A stretch of 64,000 bases of DNA, from positions 600,777-664,776 of the forward strand of contig BCJX01000013.1 of the NCBI GenBank assembly GCA_001600415.1. Direction: 5' to 3'. Source of the DNA: Pascua guehoae (taxonomy: Eukaryota > Basidiomycota > Tremellomycetes > Trichosporonales > Trichosporonaceae). Numbering within the stretch: position 1 is the stretch's first letter; the number at the start of each line of letters is the position of its first letter. Both the position numbers and the translations under genes were made by a program. The notes under the pieces are model-generated. The model searched no databases and was not told the DNA's origin. It was given only the letters and a program-made list of their open reading frames with translations. Below, piece by piece: positions 22,824 to 34,248 of the stretch.

Positions 22824-24565
22824 ATGCTCTCCGGCCTCATCTACCTCCTCACGCTGTCGAGCGCGCTGGCTCCCACTGCGCTCGCCAAGCCATTTGTGAC
22901 TTTCGAGGACAACCCGGACAACCTGGCCGACATTCAGGTCAATCATCTGCCCGACCATGAAGTGCAGACGACAAAACGCGGCATCTCTGTCCCCTTGCGC
23001 CGCACCCGGTCGGAGATTGAGCGTGAGGTTGTCAAGCGCGACGGCGTTGTGGGCGATGGTGATGTTCTGAGCGGCATGCTGGCCGGCGTGAGTGCCAAGT
23101 ATGACCGCCGCGACCTCGGCAAGCGCCAGAATGGCGCAGCCCCTCTTCAGTGAGTGTACTGTCTATCTCACGTACGTTTGAAACAACTGACGATACAAGG
23201 GACATCAACTTGGACGCGTCCTACGCTGGAGAAGTCTCTATCGGTACCCCGGCTCAGAAATTCATGGTCATTCTCGACACTGGCTCGTCTGACCTTTGGG
23301 TCGAGTCTGCAGACTGCTCCGGCTGCTCTGGCAACTCGTTCGACACGGCCGCGTCATCGACCTACGTCGACTTGAAGTCGACGTTTTCCATCAACTATGG
23401 TTCGGGCAACGCGTCTGGACACATCGTCCAGGACACTGTCTCGCTCGGCTCATTCTCTGTTGCCTCGCAGACTTTGGCGCTTGTCGACAAGATGAAGGAG
23501 AACCTGATCTCGCCTCTGTTGAGCGGTATCTTCGGCTTGGCTTTCCAGCCCCTTGCACGCTCTGGCGGTGTGCCATGGTGGATGACCTTATCCCAGGCGG
23601 CCGGCGTGTGGGACACCCCCGCGTTTTCGTTCTACCTTCGTCGCTGGCGCGATGTCCCCGGTGCAAAATCCCAAGAGGACGGCGGCCTGGCGACATTTGG
23701 TTACCTTGACGACTCCCTGTACACTGGCGACATTGTCTACATCAACACCCCAGAGAAGCCCCAGTACTGGGAGATCCCCATGGCTGAGCTCAAGTCCCAG
23801 GGCCAGACCATCGACATGGGCGGCAAGACTATGTGCGCTATCGACACGGGCACCACTCTTATCGGTGGCCCGTCCGAGGTTGTCCGCAACTTTTATGCCG
23901 CCATCCCCAACTCGCGCCCCATGACTGGCAACCTTGCCAACTACTACGAGTACCCGTGCGATACCGAGATCAACATGGAGATGAAGTTTGGCGACCATGT
24001 CCTCAAGATCACGACCCGTGACTTCAACGTGGGCCGCTACAACGACAAGGCCCCCGACTACTGCACGGGTGCCATCTTCATCCAGCCTCTTTCGTCGTCG
24101 TCGCCCATCCAGTGGATTGTTGGCGCAACTGCTCTCAAGAACGCCTACACTGTGTTCCGCTACGACCCCAAGTCTGTCGGCTTTGCCGATCTCGCCAATG
24201 ACAGCAAGGACACGCCCTCGGCCAACCCCACGGCCGCCATCCCTACGGGCGCACTCCCTGCTGGTGACATTGCCACCGTCACTGAGCCTGTCCCTGCCGT
24301 CCCCGCGCCTTCGGGCTCTAGCTCGTCTGGGTCCATGGCCGCCGCCGCAGTCGTCACCACCACTGCAGGAAGCGCTCCGGCTGCAGTCACGGCCGTCGAC
24401 GCCACCAACCCTGGTGGCGCAATGTCTGCAGGCTCTGAAGCAGCCTCCTCCAAGGCGGGCACTTCCGCCGACCCCTCGAGCGCCTCGTCTGCCGCTCTCC
24501 CCGTGTCCGCGCCCGTCCTCACGGCCGTGCTCGGCGCCGCCGCCGCGCTCGTCGCGCTCTGGTAA
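22824..24565 (+). CDS. Yapsin-like GPI-anchored aspartic protease
   Basis: A 563-residue pepsin-family (A1) protease in two exons, 22824-23149 and 23200-24565, with a 50-nt intron. A signal peptide (LIYLLTLSSALAPTALA) is followed by a propeptide with dibasic KR sites (TTKRG, VVKRDG, LGKRQN) suited to Kex2 processing. The catalytic aspartates are Asp135 (ILDTGSSDLWV) and Asp324 (AIDTGTTLIGG). The last about 130 residues are Ser/Ala/Thr/Pro-rich and end in a hydrophobic tail (APVLTAVLGAAAALVALW), the form of a GPI-anchor signal after a glycosylated stalk. Yapsins act at the cell surface in wall remodelling and shedding. The tail could instead be a simple membrane anchor. Confidence 0.93.
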
Positions 24566-25647
24566 CCTCGTTACTGTACAGATCTCTCAGCAGGGCATCA
24601 AGTATTTTTACTCTACGTCCACTCAAAGATCACTTGCTCTTCAACCTGTTCTACCCATCGCCCTGACAACTGTGCAAACATGGATACCCGTCACGAACAT
24701 TGTAGCAACGTGCATAGGACATTCACATCGCCATGCATGGACACTTCTTTTTATTCCAAGCATCCGTGATCCGTAGTCTACCGTCGCACTGGTGTGATGT
24801 AGACGTGCCGCAGCAGTGTCAAGAGTGTGCAGAGGGGGGCAGAGAGAGGCGCTCAAAGGGAGCGGATGAACGTGTGTGTTGGACCCCAGAAACGCGTCCA
24901 GAATACGGGGAGCTCGCCATTCATGTTCCAGTTGCACATGCCCCTTCTGATACGATGGCTGCAATGCGCAAGCGCAAGCGTCGTGGCCGCCCCAGAGGGC
25001 CAAGCGCCAAGACACACTTGACCCCCAATGTGCCGTGCCGCGGCAGCGTGTCGCGACGCGCGGCGACCGCAGCCAGGATCCAATTTACCGAACCGACCAT
25101 TTGGGCGCCTCGGACGTTGGGTCGGGTTGCGATGCCGTACAGCATTTCATGAAATCGCGGCCCTGGTGGGCCAGCCCCAGCTGTGGCTCCCACCCAAATG
25201 CCAACTTAAACCCTACCAGACGGCGGAATGGCCGAGCATCCCGGGCGCGTACGGCACGAGGAACAGACAGATGTGGCACATGTACACGGGTTGAGGCACA
25301 GCGGTGCAACACGAAACGCGCCGACGTGTTGGACCTCGCGTCGACCTCGCGACGCACCGCTGTGCGCCGTGCCGTGCTGCCTGTCGCGTTGCACCCCAGC
25401 CTTGGGTTTCGCCGCATGGTGTACTTCAAGCGCCGAGCCCAAACGCGCGCGCGCACAGGATGGGCATGGTGGAATTCTTCGGGTGCAACTCTGTCTTCTG
25501 CTTGTTAAAGTTGGAGTGCGAGACGAGTGGACGCTATGAGACAAGGGCAGCGCGCGCCAAGCTCAAAGGCGATGGAGAAGGTAAGCTTTGACATCAGGCG
25601 ATGCTTCTGCTAGGCGAGGCTAGACTGCCCTCGTTACATTTTCACAG

Positions 25648-25980
25648 TTGTGGGCGGTGCGTTGATAACTGTATCCGACCCGGGCATGATTCTGCACTCC
25701 TGCAGTTTCGCCTTCTGCCATGGGGCCAGCACAGCAAAACGGGGTAATGTAACTTTGGTGTGGCAGGTCGAGCTGATACAGCTTGCAAAAGGGGAGGGCA
25801 CCAAGAAGGTACAGTCGTACAATTCGTGGGCGGTGCAAAGATAATTGTATCTCCGGGGATGCACAGCTCACAATATTGTGGTTTCATGGTCTGTCACGGG
25901 ATCCGCTTGTGTTTCCCTGACACACCGATGCGCCATCCATTGCGAATGGGGGGTATGTAACATTGGTGTCCCACCTCCAT
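25648..25980 (+). repeat. Divergent direct duplication, about 150 bp, 176 bp apart
   Basis: Unit 1 starts gtgggcggtgcgttgataac at 25650 and unit 2 gtgggcggtgcaaagataat at 25826. Each ends about 100-130 bases later with a shared ggggta(a)tgtaac(t/a)ttggtg block. The interiors have diverged. It may be a decayed transposon or an old tandem duplication. Confidence 0.55.
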
Positions 25981-26415
25981 GGCTAGATAGGGTTCGAAAC
26001 AAGGCTCAACAAGCTAAGAGTTGCAGTGCTTTCTGCGGTTCGAGGGGGAGGCAGTGTAGCGCGGAGGCATTCCGAGAGGGTTACCAAGGTGCGGTGGTGC
26101 GACGCAGACCGGTCTTGTAGCAAAGAGAACGGGGCTGAAGGTGGCTACGTAAGAAGTGGACGGACGAAGGGAGGGTGGGAGAGAGACGAAGGCTGTTTTG
26201 CTACTCAGCTCACACCCGTCACTGTCCCCTCAAGGCTTCCACACGAATTCCGTCGTGGATTCCGTCGTGGATACAATCGACAACCCATACCAACCATGAC
26301 ACTCGCCCTCCATGGCGGGGTTTAGGTGGACACGCCCATGCTCATCACACTACCATTCAGCTGGTGCTGGTTGAGACTTGATCCGCTTCTCTGCTCTCCG
26401 GGACAGGTACAAATA

Positions 26416-26677
26416 CAGGTGCGATCAGAAAGTATGGAGACTGCCACGTTGAGCTCGGTCGCATGCATGCAGGGTCTGGTGCAGTACAAGAAGGGCCATC
26501 TCCCACCCTTGTCTTGAGGCTGTAGTCCCTGATGTGCATGGTGTACGATATGGGAGAAGTTACCCTGATGCACGGCTTCCTAGTGGTACCATCGGATTGA
26601 TGAAGAGAGTGTCCATGCTCAAGATAGCGTGCGATCGAGCTCATGGTGACAGCCTCAATACTTTACGGCCGCGCCTG
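26416..26677. mobile_element. TA-flanked MITE, copy A
   Basis: A 262-bp element starts CAGGTGCGATCAGAAAGTAT and its right end, read on the other strand, starts CAGGCGCGGCCGTAAAGTAT. The inverted repeats continue through gagactgcca / gaggctgtca and a gagctcg(g/a)tcgca block. A TA dinucleotide borders each side, the target duplication of Tc1/mariner-type elements. There is no coding capacity. Confidence 0.7.
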
Positions 26678-27050
26678 TACCTACTGACAGAAGGGAGGAA
26701 GGGCACAGCACAGATACACGGTCGCTTCTGCATGGTACATATACTCGCCGTAATGTGTCGTGATCCCCCGACTCGTACGCGCCCACGCGTCCACGGTAGT
26801 GCAGCCGCACAGATGAATGTGACAGGGGGCACGTTGGAAAGCTACATATGAGCCATCTATGCAGCTGCAAGGCTGAAGTACAGGAGCTATATAGACAGAA
26901 TGGTCATGAGATGTGCACATGAAGGGAGGAGCACATGATGGAGGTGACAGTCAGAGAGGCGACCATCAAGGAAGTGGACATCAAGGAGGTGCGCAGCAAG
27001 GAGTCCTGATGATCAGGATGTCATACTGTGCGTCACACATGGAGAGGAAT

Positions 27051-28983
27051 TCACCGCCTCTCCCATAGGAGCTCGTTAACACGACGCATTTCCTCTTCGC
27101 AATTGCGAGCCCATGTCGTGTCATCTTCGTCGGAGCGGATAATGGCTCGATCAAAGTCGATCAGTGCCAGCGTGCCATTGTTCCTCCTACGAATGTGTCG
27201 CCATTCGATGTCGATGTGCAGTACACCACGAGCATGGATGGCTCTGTATAGCTCACGGATGGCTCGTCTGGAGGTGCGTCAGCCCTGGAAGTTGTCACGA
27301 GGCAGGGCGTGTTTGCCAGACTGCTACGTACCGTGTAACCGGGCTTGCTCGTTCGGTACGATGCAGTCTCCGATCCACGTCCTCCATGACCGCACAGAGC
27401 CCCCGGGCGAATTCACAGTCAATCAAGGGTGCTGGAGGGTCGGGACCCTCGTCCGCTACCTTCTTCACGTCGCCGAGTCCGTAGTAGCGCGGTACAACTT
27501 GTCCTTGAAGCTCTACGAGCGCACCCATGGCTGCTGCTTCGTTGAGCGCCGCGTCATGTGCCTCTTTGCGCGAGTATTGGCTGTCGCCTTCGGTGGGGAA
27601 TAGTCCGAGGTCCAGGATTTTGGCCACAACGGGTATTGGCGTTTGTGTCCCAGGCGGAAAAAGAAGAGCACGGGACGCTTGCCACAGTGCACTCTCGCCG
27701 AGACTATACAGCAGAGCAATAGTACCGCGAGAGGGATGGGTCAAGTCCATGGGGTTATCGTTGGGTGGTGCTGAGAAAAGGGGGCCGTGTTCACAATCGA
27801 TGATCCAGACGAGGGTCCGACCAGCGTTCACCTGCGTGGTCGGACGATGTGTATTGGCCGAGGGTGACGTGGGGCCAGGAATGGACAGAAGAACACTTCC
27901 AAAAGAGAACCCAGAGCTTGGGACAGTTCGTACACGCTTAGGCGCCCGATCTCCGTAGCTCGTTGGATCCTGCTCGGGAAAGCCGAGCAGAGGACCGAGG
28001 ACAGGATCGTGCGAAACGGCCAGTACAGTGATGCCAACAAGAAGCCCGCTGGGGTGGGATGCCAGCATATTCCGCATTGACAATTTGCCAACCCGGGCAG
28101 GACTGTTAAACTCCACGATTGGAATGACCGGTTCGCCTACTTCATCATTCCCCACCGAACCCGTTGTCGCTGCTTGCCCCGTGCCATCGTTGTTCGAAAT
28201 ACGCTGGCATACCATAAAGTGATGGTAGTTGGTGACAATGCCAAAATGAGCGTCGTGCTTGTACATTTCTAACAAGACCTGCCAAGTTGTCAGTAGCTCC
28301 AACTCCCACATCCCACGCACCTGTGCGAGCGGGAACGTGTCGACCCCATCGTCGCTCTCATCGACCATCGTGCCAGAGTCATCAATATAGACATAACCAT
28401 TGTTGATAGCCGACCCAAGCGACGATACGCGGCTTCTGGTGGTATCGGTTGACACGTCGTCAGAGTGGACCACCAACACAGCCAGTATGAGTTGGCAATC
28501 TACCGGCGAACGTCTGCCGCGCGCATTCCCATACATTTCGTCTTCGGGTAGGTCGTGCTCGTCGTCTCTGGGTCGCTCCCACACGAGATGAAACCCGGAA
28601 TGGTCAGCCGAGGCTCGCCAGTACAGCGCGTGTCCGAGGTGCCCAACCAGGGACCGGAGGTACGCATTGACCGGTGCGACGAGGAAGGTGCCAATGAACG
28701 ATGCAACGCCTTGGTCGCCCATAATGGTTTGAGAGCCCGCAGCATCCCTCGCAAGCATGCTAAACGATGCCCACTTGCTACGGAGAGCAGCAACGTCCGT
28801 CGGGCAGATATGAAGGCCAGCAGGCGAGAGTGGCAATGGGCCCCGCGAAGAGTCGGTGGCGGGTTCAGAAGCAGGCGGACCGAGGGCAAGGTAACGTCGG
28901 CCATTTACATCAGAGGAGAGAGGGTCAAACGGGAGGATGGCGGATGCGGCTGTCGAAAGCGTGCCATGCAATCGCTGCACCAC
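27051..28983 (-). CDS. Divergent fungal kinase-like protein
   Basis: Reading starts at 28983 (MVQRLHGTLSTA) and ends at 27051; the last exon is 27051-27267, after an intron 27268-27331. A second, stop-free 42-nt intron is likely at 28279-28320 (GTGCGT donor, ACTGACAACTTGGCAG end); removing it gives 608 residues, keeping it 622. Kinase-like features lie in the C-terminal half: PVVAKILDL (candidate Lys), NEAAAMGALVEL, then IHARGVLHIDIEWRHI in place of the HRD loop and LALIDFDRAII in place of DFG. This order and spacing resemble fungal FunK1/RIO-like kinases, which keep an HxD loop and an IDFD-type magnesium motif. The N-terminal 300 residues have no recognised domain. Catalytic activity is uncertain, and no substrate can be inferred. 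Confidence 0.6.
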
Positions 28984-29329
28984 TGGGCCTGCGCGAATGT
29001 CCCATCATGGCAGCTCGGCTACCTGGTTGACGCGCGTTGTGGGGCTTGGAGAGTGTAACCCAGCCCGACGGCAGTCGAGGGTGTCCGGTAGGACTAGAGT
29101 ATTGAAAAAGTTTGAAAGGCGCGACTGGGGAGTGGGCGTGGCCTTCTTACGACCTATAGGATTGTGCATGCTATCGAGAAAGGACGTTTGGTCGAGTGCA
29201 TGAGGATGGATGGTGTGTTGATGCCAACAAACGTCCCTTTGGCACTTCGGGAACGTACATATTTCCATCTCCCCATATTGTGTTTAACCGGAAAACTCCC
29301 GCTCTCCCTCGCCGTGCCTCAAGAACATA
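28984..29329. other. Upstream region of the kinase-like gene
   Basis: No gene seen. Presumed promoter of the minus-strand kinase-like gene; it borders a MITE copy starting at 29330. Confidence 0.4.
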
Positions 29330-29521
29330 CAGATGTATCCCAAAAGTCGTGAGACTGCCAATTGAGCTTGGGTGCACGCACACGCACGAAATGCAGGGTG
29401 CGACGAGAAGGGAACACCAGTGTGGTCACTTGACATGCCATTGTTTGGTCAGTAGAGTGCCTATGCACATTTTCGCCGAGCCCCAAGCTCAACATTGTAG
29501 TCTCATGACTTTCCGGACTTG
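29330..29521. mobile_element. TA-flanked MITE, copy B
   Basis: A 192-bp element. The left end reads CAGATGTATCCCAAAAGTCG then tgagactgccaattgagctt; the right end, on the opposite strand, reads CAAGTCCGGAAAGTCATGAG then actacaatgttgagcttggg. TA flanks both ends (29328-29329 and 29522-29523). It matches copies A and C in both repeats, and has no coding capacity. Confidence 0.75.
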
Positions 29522-29523
29522 TA

Positions 29524-29952
29524 GTTGTCCTGGCCGACCATACCATCGTTCAACATTCTATCGCCGCATCGAGTACATGCGCACAGAGTACACTTGCGGG
29601 CCACGGATCTCTTTGTGACGTCGGGCTTGTACTGCCTCGTCGTCAAGGGGATCGCGTGTGTTGGCAGGTCTGCTGTTGTTGCCGTGTTTTGCTCACTATC
29701 TCCACTTATGCGCTGACACATTCACTTCTTGGGGGTGAATAGGCTCCTCTGACCGCTCCTTTGACCTTTTTATCCCCTCCCTTTATTGGCTACTAGTGGC
29801 GAGTCCACCCTTCGTCCCCCCCCCCCCATCAGCGTTGGTAACGAATTGATATTACAGAGAGCCTTGTCTCTACAGCGGCAATACCACATTATACTCTACT
29901 CCCATATCGTCACTAACAGACTACATCAGGTGTGCGCGTTCCTGCTGGTCAG
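29524..29952. other. Spacer between MITE copy B and the surface-protein gene
   Basis: Nothing coding was recognised. A run of about 14 C lies near 29816-29829. Confidence 0.4.
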
Positions 29953-32567
29953 TCAATGCGTGGTCGTCGGTGGGATGTCGTCTCTTGCGCCGATGTCCGA
30001 ACCGTACATCATACCACTACCATCGGCCAACACCTCCTGTCCCGACACCTGCGTCCCCGCCTGCGCCTGTGACTGCGACGGGCCGCGGCTGAGCGTCGTC
30101 TGCGGCTGAGGGATTGGAGGAAGAGGTCGATGCCGCTTAACAACTGATTGAGCACGTTCAAGTCGCAGCGAGTCGTTTGATCCTCTCGTCGTAACCGCGG
30201 GTTGTGTCTCGTTGGGGGTGGTCGTGGTGTCGGGGCTGTTGGTGCTCAATAATGGAGTGGCCAGCGATTCTTGGACACCGGGGCTGTAGTAAAGGTCGGA
30301 GAGCGGCTGATCGCTGGTTGGGCTAGCATGGTCGCCTGGTGTAGCGCGTGGAGCGCTCGGAGAGGCTCCCACCGTATCGCCTTGCGAGCCTGGTGAAGGG
30401 CCGGGAGCATCGCCAGCCACTGGGGATGTTACGTCCCCCTGGGGTGCAGATGTTAGGTAGGAGGTGCTGATACCGATATTGTTGGAGGCCGAGGCTGACG
30501 ATGTGGACATCGGGGGCGCTGTGAGTGGCGATCGTGCCGTCTGCGCGTCCATCGAGTCGTTGCTGACCTCTGGTTGGGCGGCTCCAGTGTTTTGCCGGCG
30601 TTGTTCCATCCACGCTGGGTTGTAGGTGGGCGGGAGCGTGGGCGGGAGGGCCTCCATGGGGCCTGCATCTTCTTCGATAGCGGGCCATTCCTCGCGGCGA
30701 GCGGGTGGTTGAGCTCCTTCCACCCGACGGGGGTTGATCAGACGTCTGGGTCGGCTCTGGTTCGGGCGAGGTCCTTTGCGGATAGAGGCATTGCGGATAG
30801 AGGCATTGCGGACAGAGCCATGCCGCGTTGCGTCCGCCCACGACGAGCTGCTCGCGCCGCTGGTGTCCACCGGCGCGAAAGGGTTCCACGTCATACTCGA
30901 AAACGACGGTGCGGGGAACGAACGTTCCTCCTGAGCCGCGGCAGACTTGAGAACGGCGCCAGGTGAACTGAGCGTTAGTTTTTCTTGCTGCATGGCGTAC
31001 ACGTACGCAACGGAGGACATGGTCCCGTCCAGCTCGTCGTCGACGACCAGGGAAAAATCCGTTCGCTCCAACACGCGCTGCGGTTTTCGTCTATGGCGAC
31101 GGCACAAGCAACACAGGAGCAGTCCCAGAAGTGCAAGACCGACAATGCCACCGACCTGAAGTTTGTTTAACCCACGAAAAGCACCACCACTAATAGCACA
31201 ATACGCACCACACCGCCAGCAACCGCACCCTTGTTGATGCTCTTTGGCTTGTCAGGAGGGCTGTGCTGTCAGATTTCACGTATACTACACATACCACGTA
31301 CTGATAGATGCTGGAATATACTGTCCAGCCTGTAATACGTATAGCTGCGTCGGGCGGGGCAACTGCCGTGCTGTTGTCCGCATACATCCAGGGCGGGTTG
31401 GAGTCGATCACCAAGGTTTGCGCCTGTGAGTGATCGACCACCTCGGCAGAGAGGGTGGCGCGCGCGTACCAGGGTCTGGTCGCATTGAATGCATCCTCCG
31501 CACTGTAGCTTCGCGGTGTGATTTTCGTAGTACCCCAGCCAATGTCGGGCCCGACAAAGCCGTCGACAGAGACAAATGAAGTATTCAGGGGCAGATTATA
31601 CGACAGCCAAGCCCCGCGTGGCAGGATCAAGTGGTCGGCAACAATGGGCTCTTGTCCCGCTAACTCGTCAATGCCGGTCATGGGGTACCAAGAAGGGTGT
31701 GCTTACCTACTCCCCCACCGACTTCGGTTCCAACGCCATAAGTGTTCCCACCAACTAAGTTTCCGAGGTTATTCCCGCCATTGACGCCGACGCGTGTGTT
31801 TAGTCCCCCGTTCACTATCGCAGGAACATATTCTGCCACTTGGGACATGTCTGATCTATCGACGTTGTCAGTTTATCCGTCTAGTGTGTCCCAATTCCCC
31901 TGTGAAACACCGCAACCCCCTCTTTCCCCACAATATGAATTTGCAGCTCATTCGACGGCAGCCTTTTCGATGGCGGCAGCTTGCGTAAATTCCTGTGGAT
32001 ATCCAATTCCAAGGACACGAAGAACACTCACGCATTGGTCCTGATCCCCCATGTCGTCTTTATGGACGTGACCGTGACATTGCCTCCTGTTACCGTCCAG
32101 ACGATAGTGGAGAGGTTTGCCGGCGGGTCCGAGCTGCCATACGCAAGGATAAGGTCGTCCGCTGGTGGCGGGACAGGTATTAAATGCTCCGGATCAAGAC
32201 GTTCAAAGACAAATGACGAATTGTCTGGGACGCTCGCATTGCCATAGATGTATATTGCGTGGGCCATTGTGCCGACCATGGGCGTGATTGCAACCCCTTG
32301 AGTTTCAAGGTCGATGAGATCGGGGAGGGTGATGCTCATGCTAGCGTTTCCAATCCCCACCATGCCTTCTTGCCATGTTGACAGTGGTGTCTCGGTGAAT
32401 GTGTATTCCCACTCGGGTCCTGGTGGCCTTATGGGCAAGTCATTCGGGAGGTGCATGAATACCGGGTCCATGACGCTGTACGTCTGATTGATCCACAGTG
32501 TTGGAACGTCGTCGTCGACCGTCAGGTTCACAAATGGCGGCGCGAATTTGCCGTCGTCAACTGCCAT
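29953..32567 (-). CDS. Single-pass cell-surface glycoprotein with disordered cytoplasmic tail
   Basis: A multi-exon gene of roughly 800 residues. I take the ATG at 32567 (MAVDDGKFAPPF); no signal peptide is visible, so an upstream exon may be missing. The N-terminal part is an extracellular-type region with many N-glycosylation sites (NLTVDD, NQTYS, NASMS, NASVP, NLSTI) and is continued in exons around 31640-31860 (Gly/Asn-rich NGGNNLGNLVGGN) and 31275-31640. Splicing across about 31170-31210 gives NKGAVAGGVVGGIVGLALLG then LLLCCLCRRHRRKP: a Gly-rich transmembrane helix with a basic stop-transfer, the form seen in fungal SKG6/Axl2-like and related surface proteins. The tail (31107 to 29953) is Ser/Pro-rich with a VRNASIRNASIRKG repeat. 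Function is unknown; a role in wall or environmental sensing would be speculation. Exon limits are approximate. Confidence 0.6.
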
Positions 32568-32964
32568 TCTGGAGTGAGCGGTCACAGCAGCTGGTAGAGT
32601 CGGTCTGGCGTGCTGAGGATGACGTGTATTGGGTAGGTGGTCTTTCGAGGGGCATCACAATGGTGTCAAGGTGTCAGGAAGAGAAGAAGATTGTGCGCTC
32701 GTCATGGAGATAGTAGTCTTTATGTGTCAGTTCAACCCCGCCCCGCGTCCTGGTCTGCACGATATGTGTGGTTGGACTCTTGGCGTGGTCGTCGGCTGAG
32801 CGTCGGCTGAGCGACAGCGAACCAAGAAATCAGTCAATCAGATGACCATCCAAAGGGCCGACCACATACCCTACTTTCTTACCCGCATAACGTTACAGTT
32901 TGGAACGCGTTGGAGGCACAGGGACAGGCACCTTCAACAACCGTTGGCCATCTGTGTAGTGTGA
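32568..32964. other. Upstream spacer of the surface-protein gene
   Basis: Likely promoter and 5' UTR of the minus-strand gene. I looked for an upstream exon with a signal peptide and found none that joins in frame. Confidence 0.4.
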
Positions 32965-33363
32965 CCAATTTTTTTTCTGAAATAGCACAAATAAAACGTA
33001 TTATGGCCAAAGCAGGACAAAAGGTTTCTTGTTTGCTAAAACTACTTCGCACAAAATGGCCTGTACTGGCACGGAATATCCCCCACGATCACCTCACCCC
33101 CTAACCTTTGTAACACGGTAACCTGTAAGCCCCTAAGTCCCGAACCCTAAAACCCTCTAACCCTCTAACCCTCTAAGCACATGCATGCATGTCTAGAGAC
33201 CTTGTTTCCTCTTTCAATGCACGAAAAGAACAATGCACGGGATACTGCGAGAGCATGTTTCTTGACAAAGCGGATGCAAAAGGTGCTAGTTTAGCAAATA
33301 GGAAACCCTTTGTGCTACTTTGGCCATAATAAGTTTTGTTGTGCTAGACTCGCAAAAAATTGC
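32965..33363. mobile_element. Inverted-repeat element of about 400 bp with telomere-like core
   Basis: Left arm 32966-33043 and right arm 33287-33362 are imperfect inverted repeats of about 75 bp. Left reads tagcacaaataaaacgtatt then atggccaaagcaggacaaaa; the right arm on the opposite strand reads tagcacaacaaaacttatta then tggccaaagtagcacaaagg. Both then share ggtttc(t/c)t(g/a)tttgctaaa. It is AT-rich compared with the rest of the window. The centre carries CCCTCTAA repeats. No ORF of note. It is most likely a nonautonomous transposon unrelated to the CAGGTG-type MITEs. Confidence 0.65.
33126..33177 (+). repeat. Telomere-like CCCTAA / CCCTCTAA repeats
   Basis: Units ccctaa(gt), ccctaaaa, ccctctaa, ccctctaa and ccctctaa follow one another between 33131 and 33173. 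They resemble degenerate fungal telomere repeats read on the C-rich strand and lie inside the inverted-repeat element. Confidence 0.6.
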
Positions 33364-34248
33364 CCTGTGACTCGTCTCTCACAGGTACAGTACAGTCACG
33401 AACATTAGAAGAGGAAAGTGGACGAACAGTGTGCTTTGTGCGGAAACAACATGAAGGTGAGAGAGGAACCTGTCTGTGGCTCTGCATACACCGTCAGCAG
33501 GCACCCGCCCTTGTACGGCGAGCGCCTTGCCGAGTCACATCAAGAACAACCATCCCAGAAGAGGAAAAGTCAGTGCCTAGTCAAACACCGAGCTCCGTTT
33601 ACACTTTGCAGCTGATGAAGTAGCATTGTTCCAAGGAATGATGACGCAGGTTAGTGTGGGAGAGAACGTGGGTTTGAATTGTCAGACTAAACGAAATGTT
33701 GGTGCGACCGGCAAATCTTGGGTCTGCAACACTGGGTTGTGGTTCCCACCAGATACTGTAGAGCGCGATGAGATGACGTATGCAGGAGAAGAGGCAAGGA
33801 GACATGGTACATGTGGTGATCTCGAGACTGCCATGTTGAGCCTCGATCACGGGTTGAGCACTTCAATGGCCGTACAAATCCTCCATGCCCTGCAGTTGGG
33901 GCCCTGGAAAGTCATCTTGCACCCTCCCAAGCCAGACTCTGTGGCATACCTGTGCTACTGTTCAGCAGAAGAGGGAGCTCCGATGCAGTCCGTGCAGAGC
34001 CTGATGCCCTGCACACATGCCTGGTGACAGCCCCCGAGCTCAACCGGACATGGTATTCCGGGAAAGTGGATACTACCGAGGAGCACACAAAGAGACCGGT
34101 CTTGAGAAACGATACGAATGTGGCAGATAGTCAAGTGTGCTCAGCACCCAGTTCCCATGCGATATTTACAGTACAGTAGCCAAGCCCACAGTCATACTCC
34201 TCACCCAGTCCAGGTCCGCGGCGCACCCAGACGGTCCACAGCGAAGCT
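33364..34248. other. Gene-poor spacer before the decarboxylase
   Basis: No conserved gene was seen. At 33810-33850 a segment (catgtggtgatctcgagact then gccatgttgagc) resembles the left end of the CAGGTG-type MITE, but no clear right end was found. Part of the right side is the 3' region of the minus-strand decarboxylase. Confidence 0.4.

Larger units (their letters stand above)
24566..27050. other. Gene-poor spacer with duplicated segment and a MITE
   Basis: No conserved gene was found in about 2.5 kb. It holds a divergent direct duplication (25650-25980), a 13-bp repeat (attccgtcgtgga, about 26245) and one copy of the TA-flanked MITE (26416-26677). ORFs here are short, on both strands, and lack motifs. 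Confidence 0.5.

Noticed and set aside
33126..33177. A true chromosome end at the CCCTAA-like repeats
   Set aside because: Only about five degenerate units, lying inside an inverted-repeat element with genes on both sides.
33810..34060. Possible fourth MITE copy
   Set aside because: The left end matches (gagactgccatgttgagc) but no convincing inverted right end or TA border was found.
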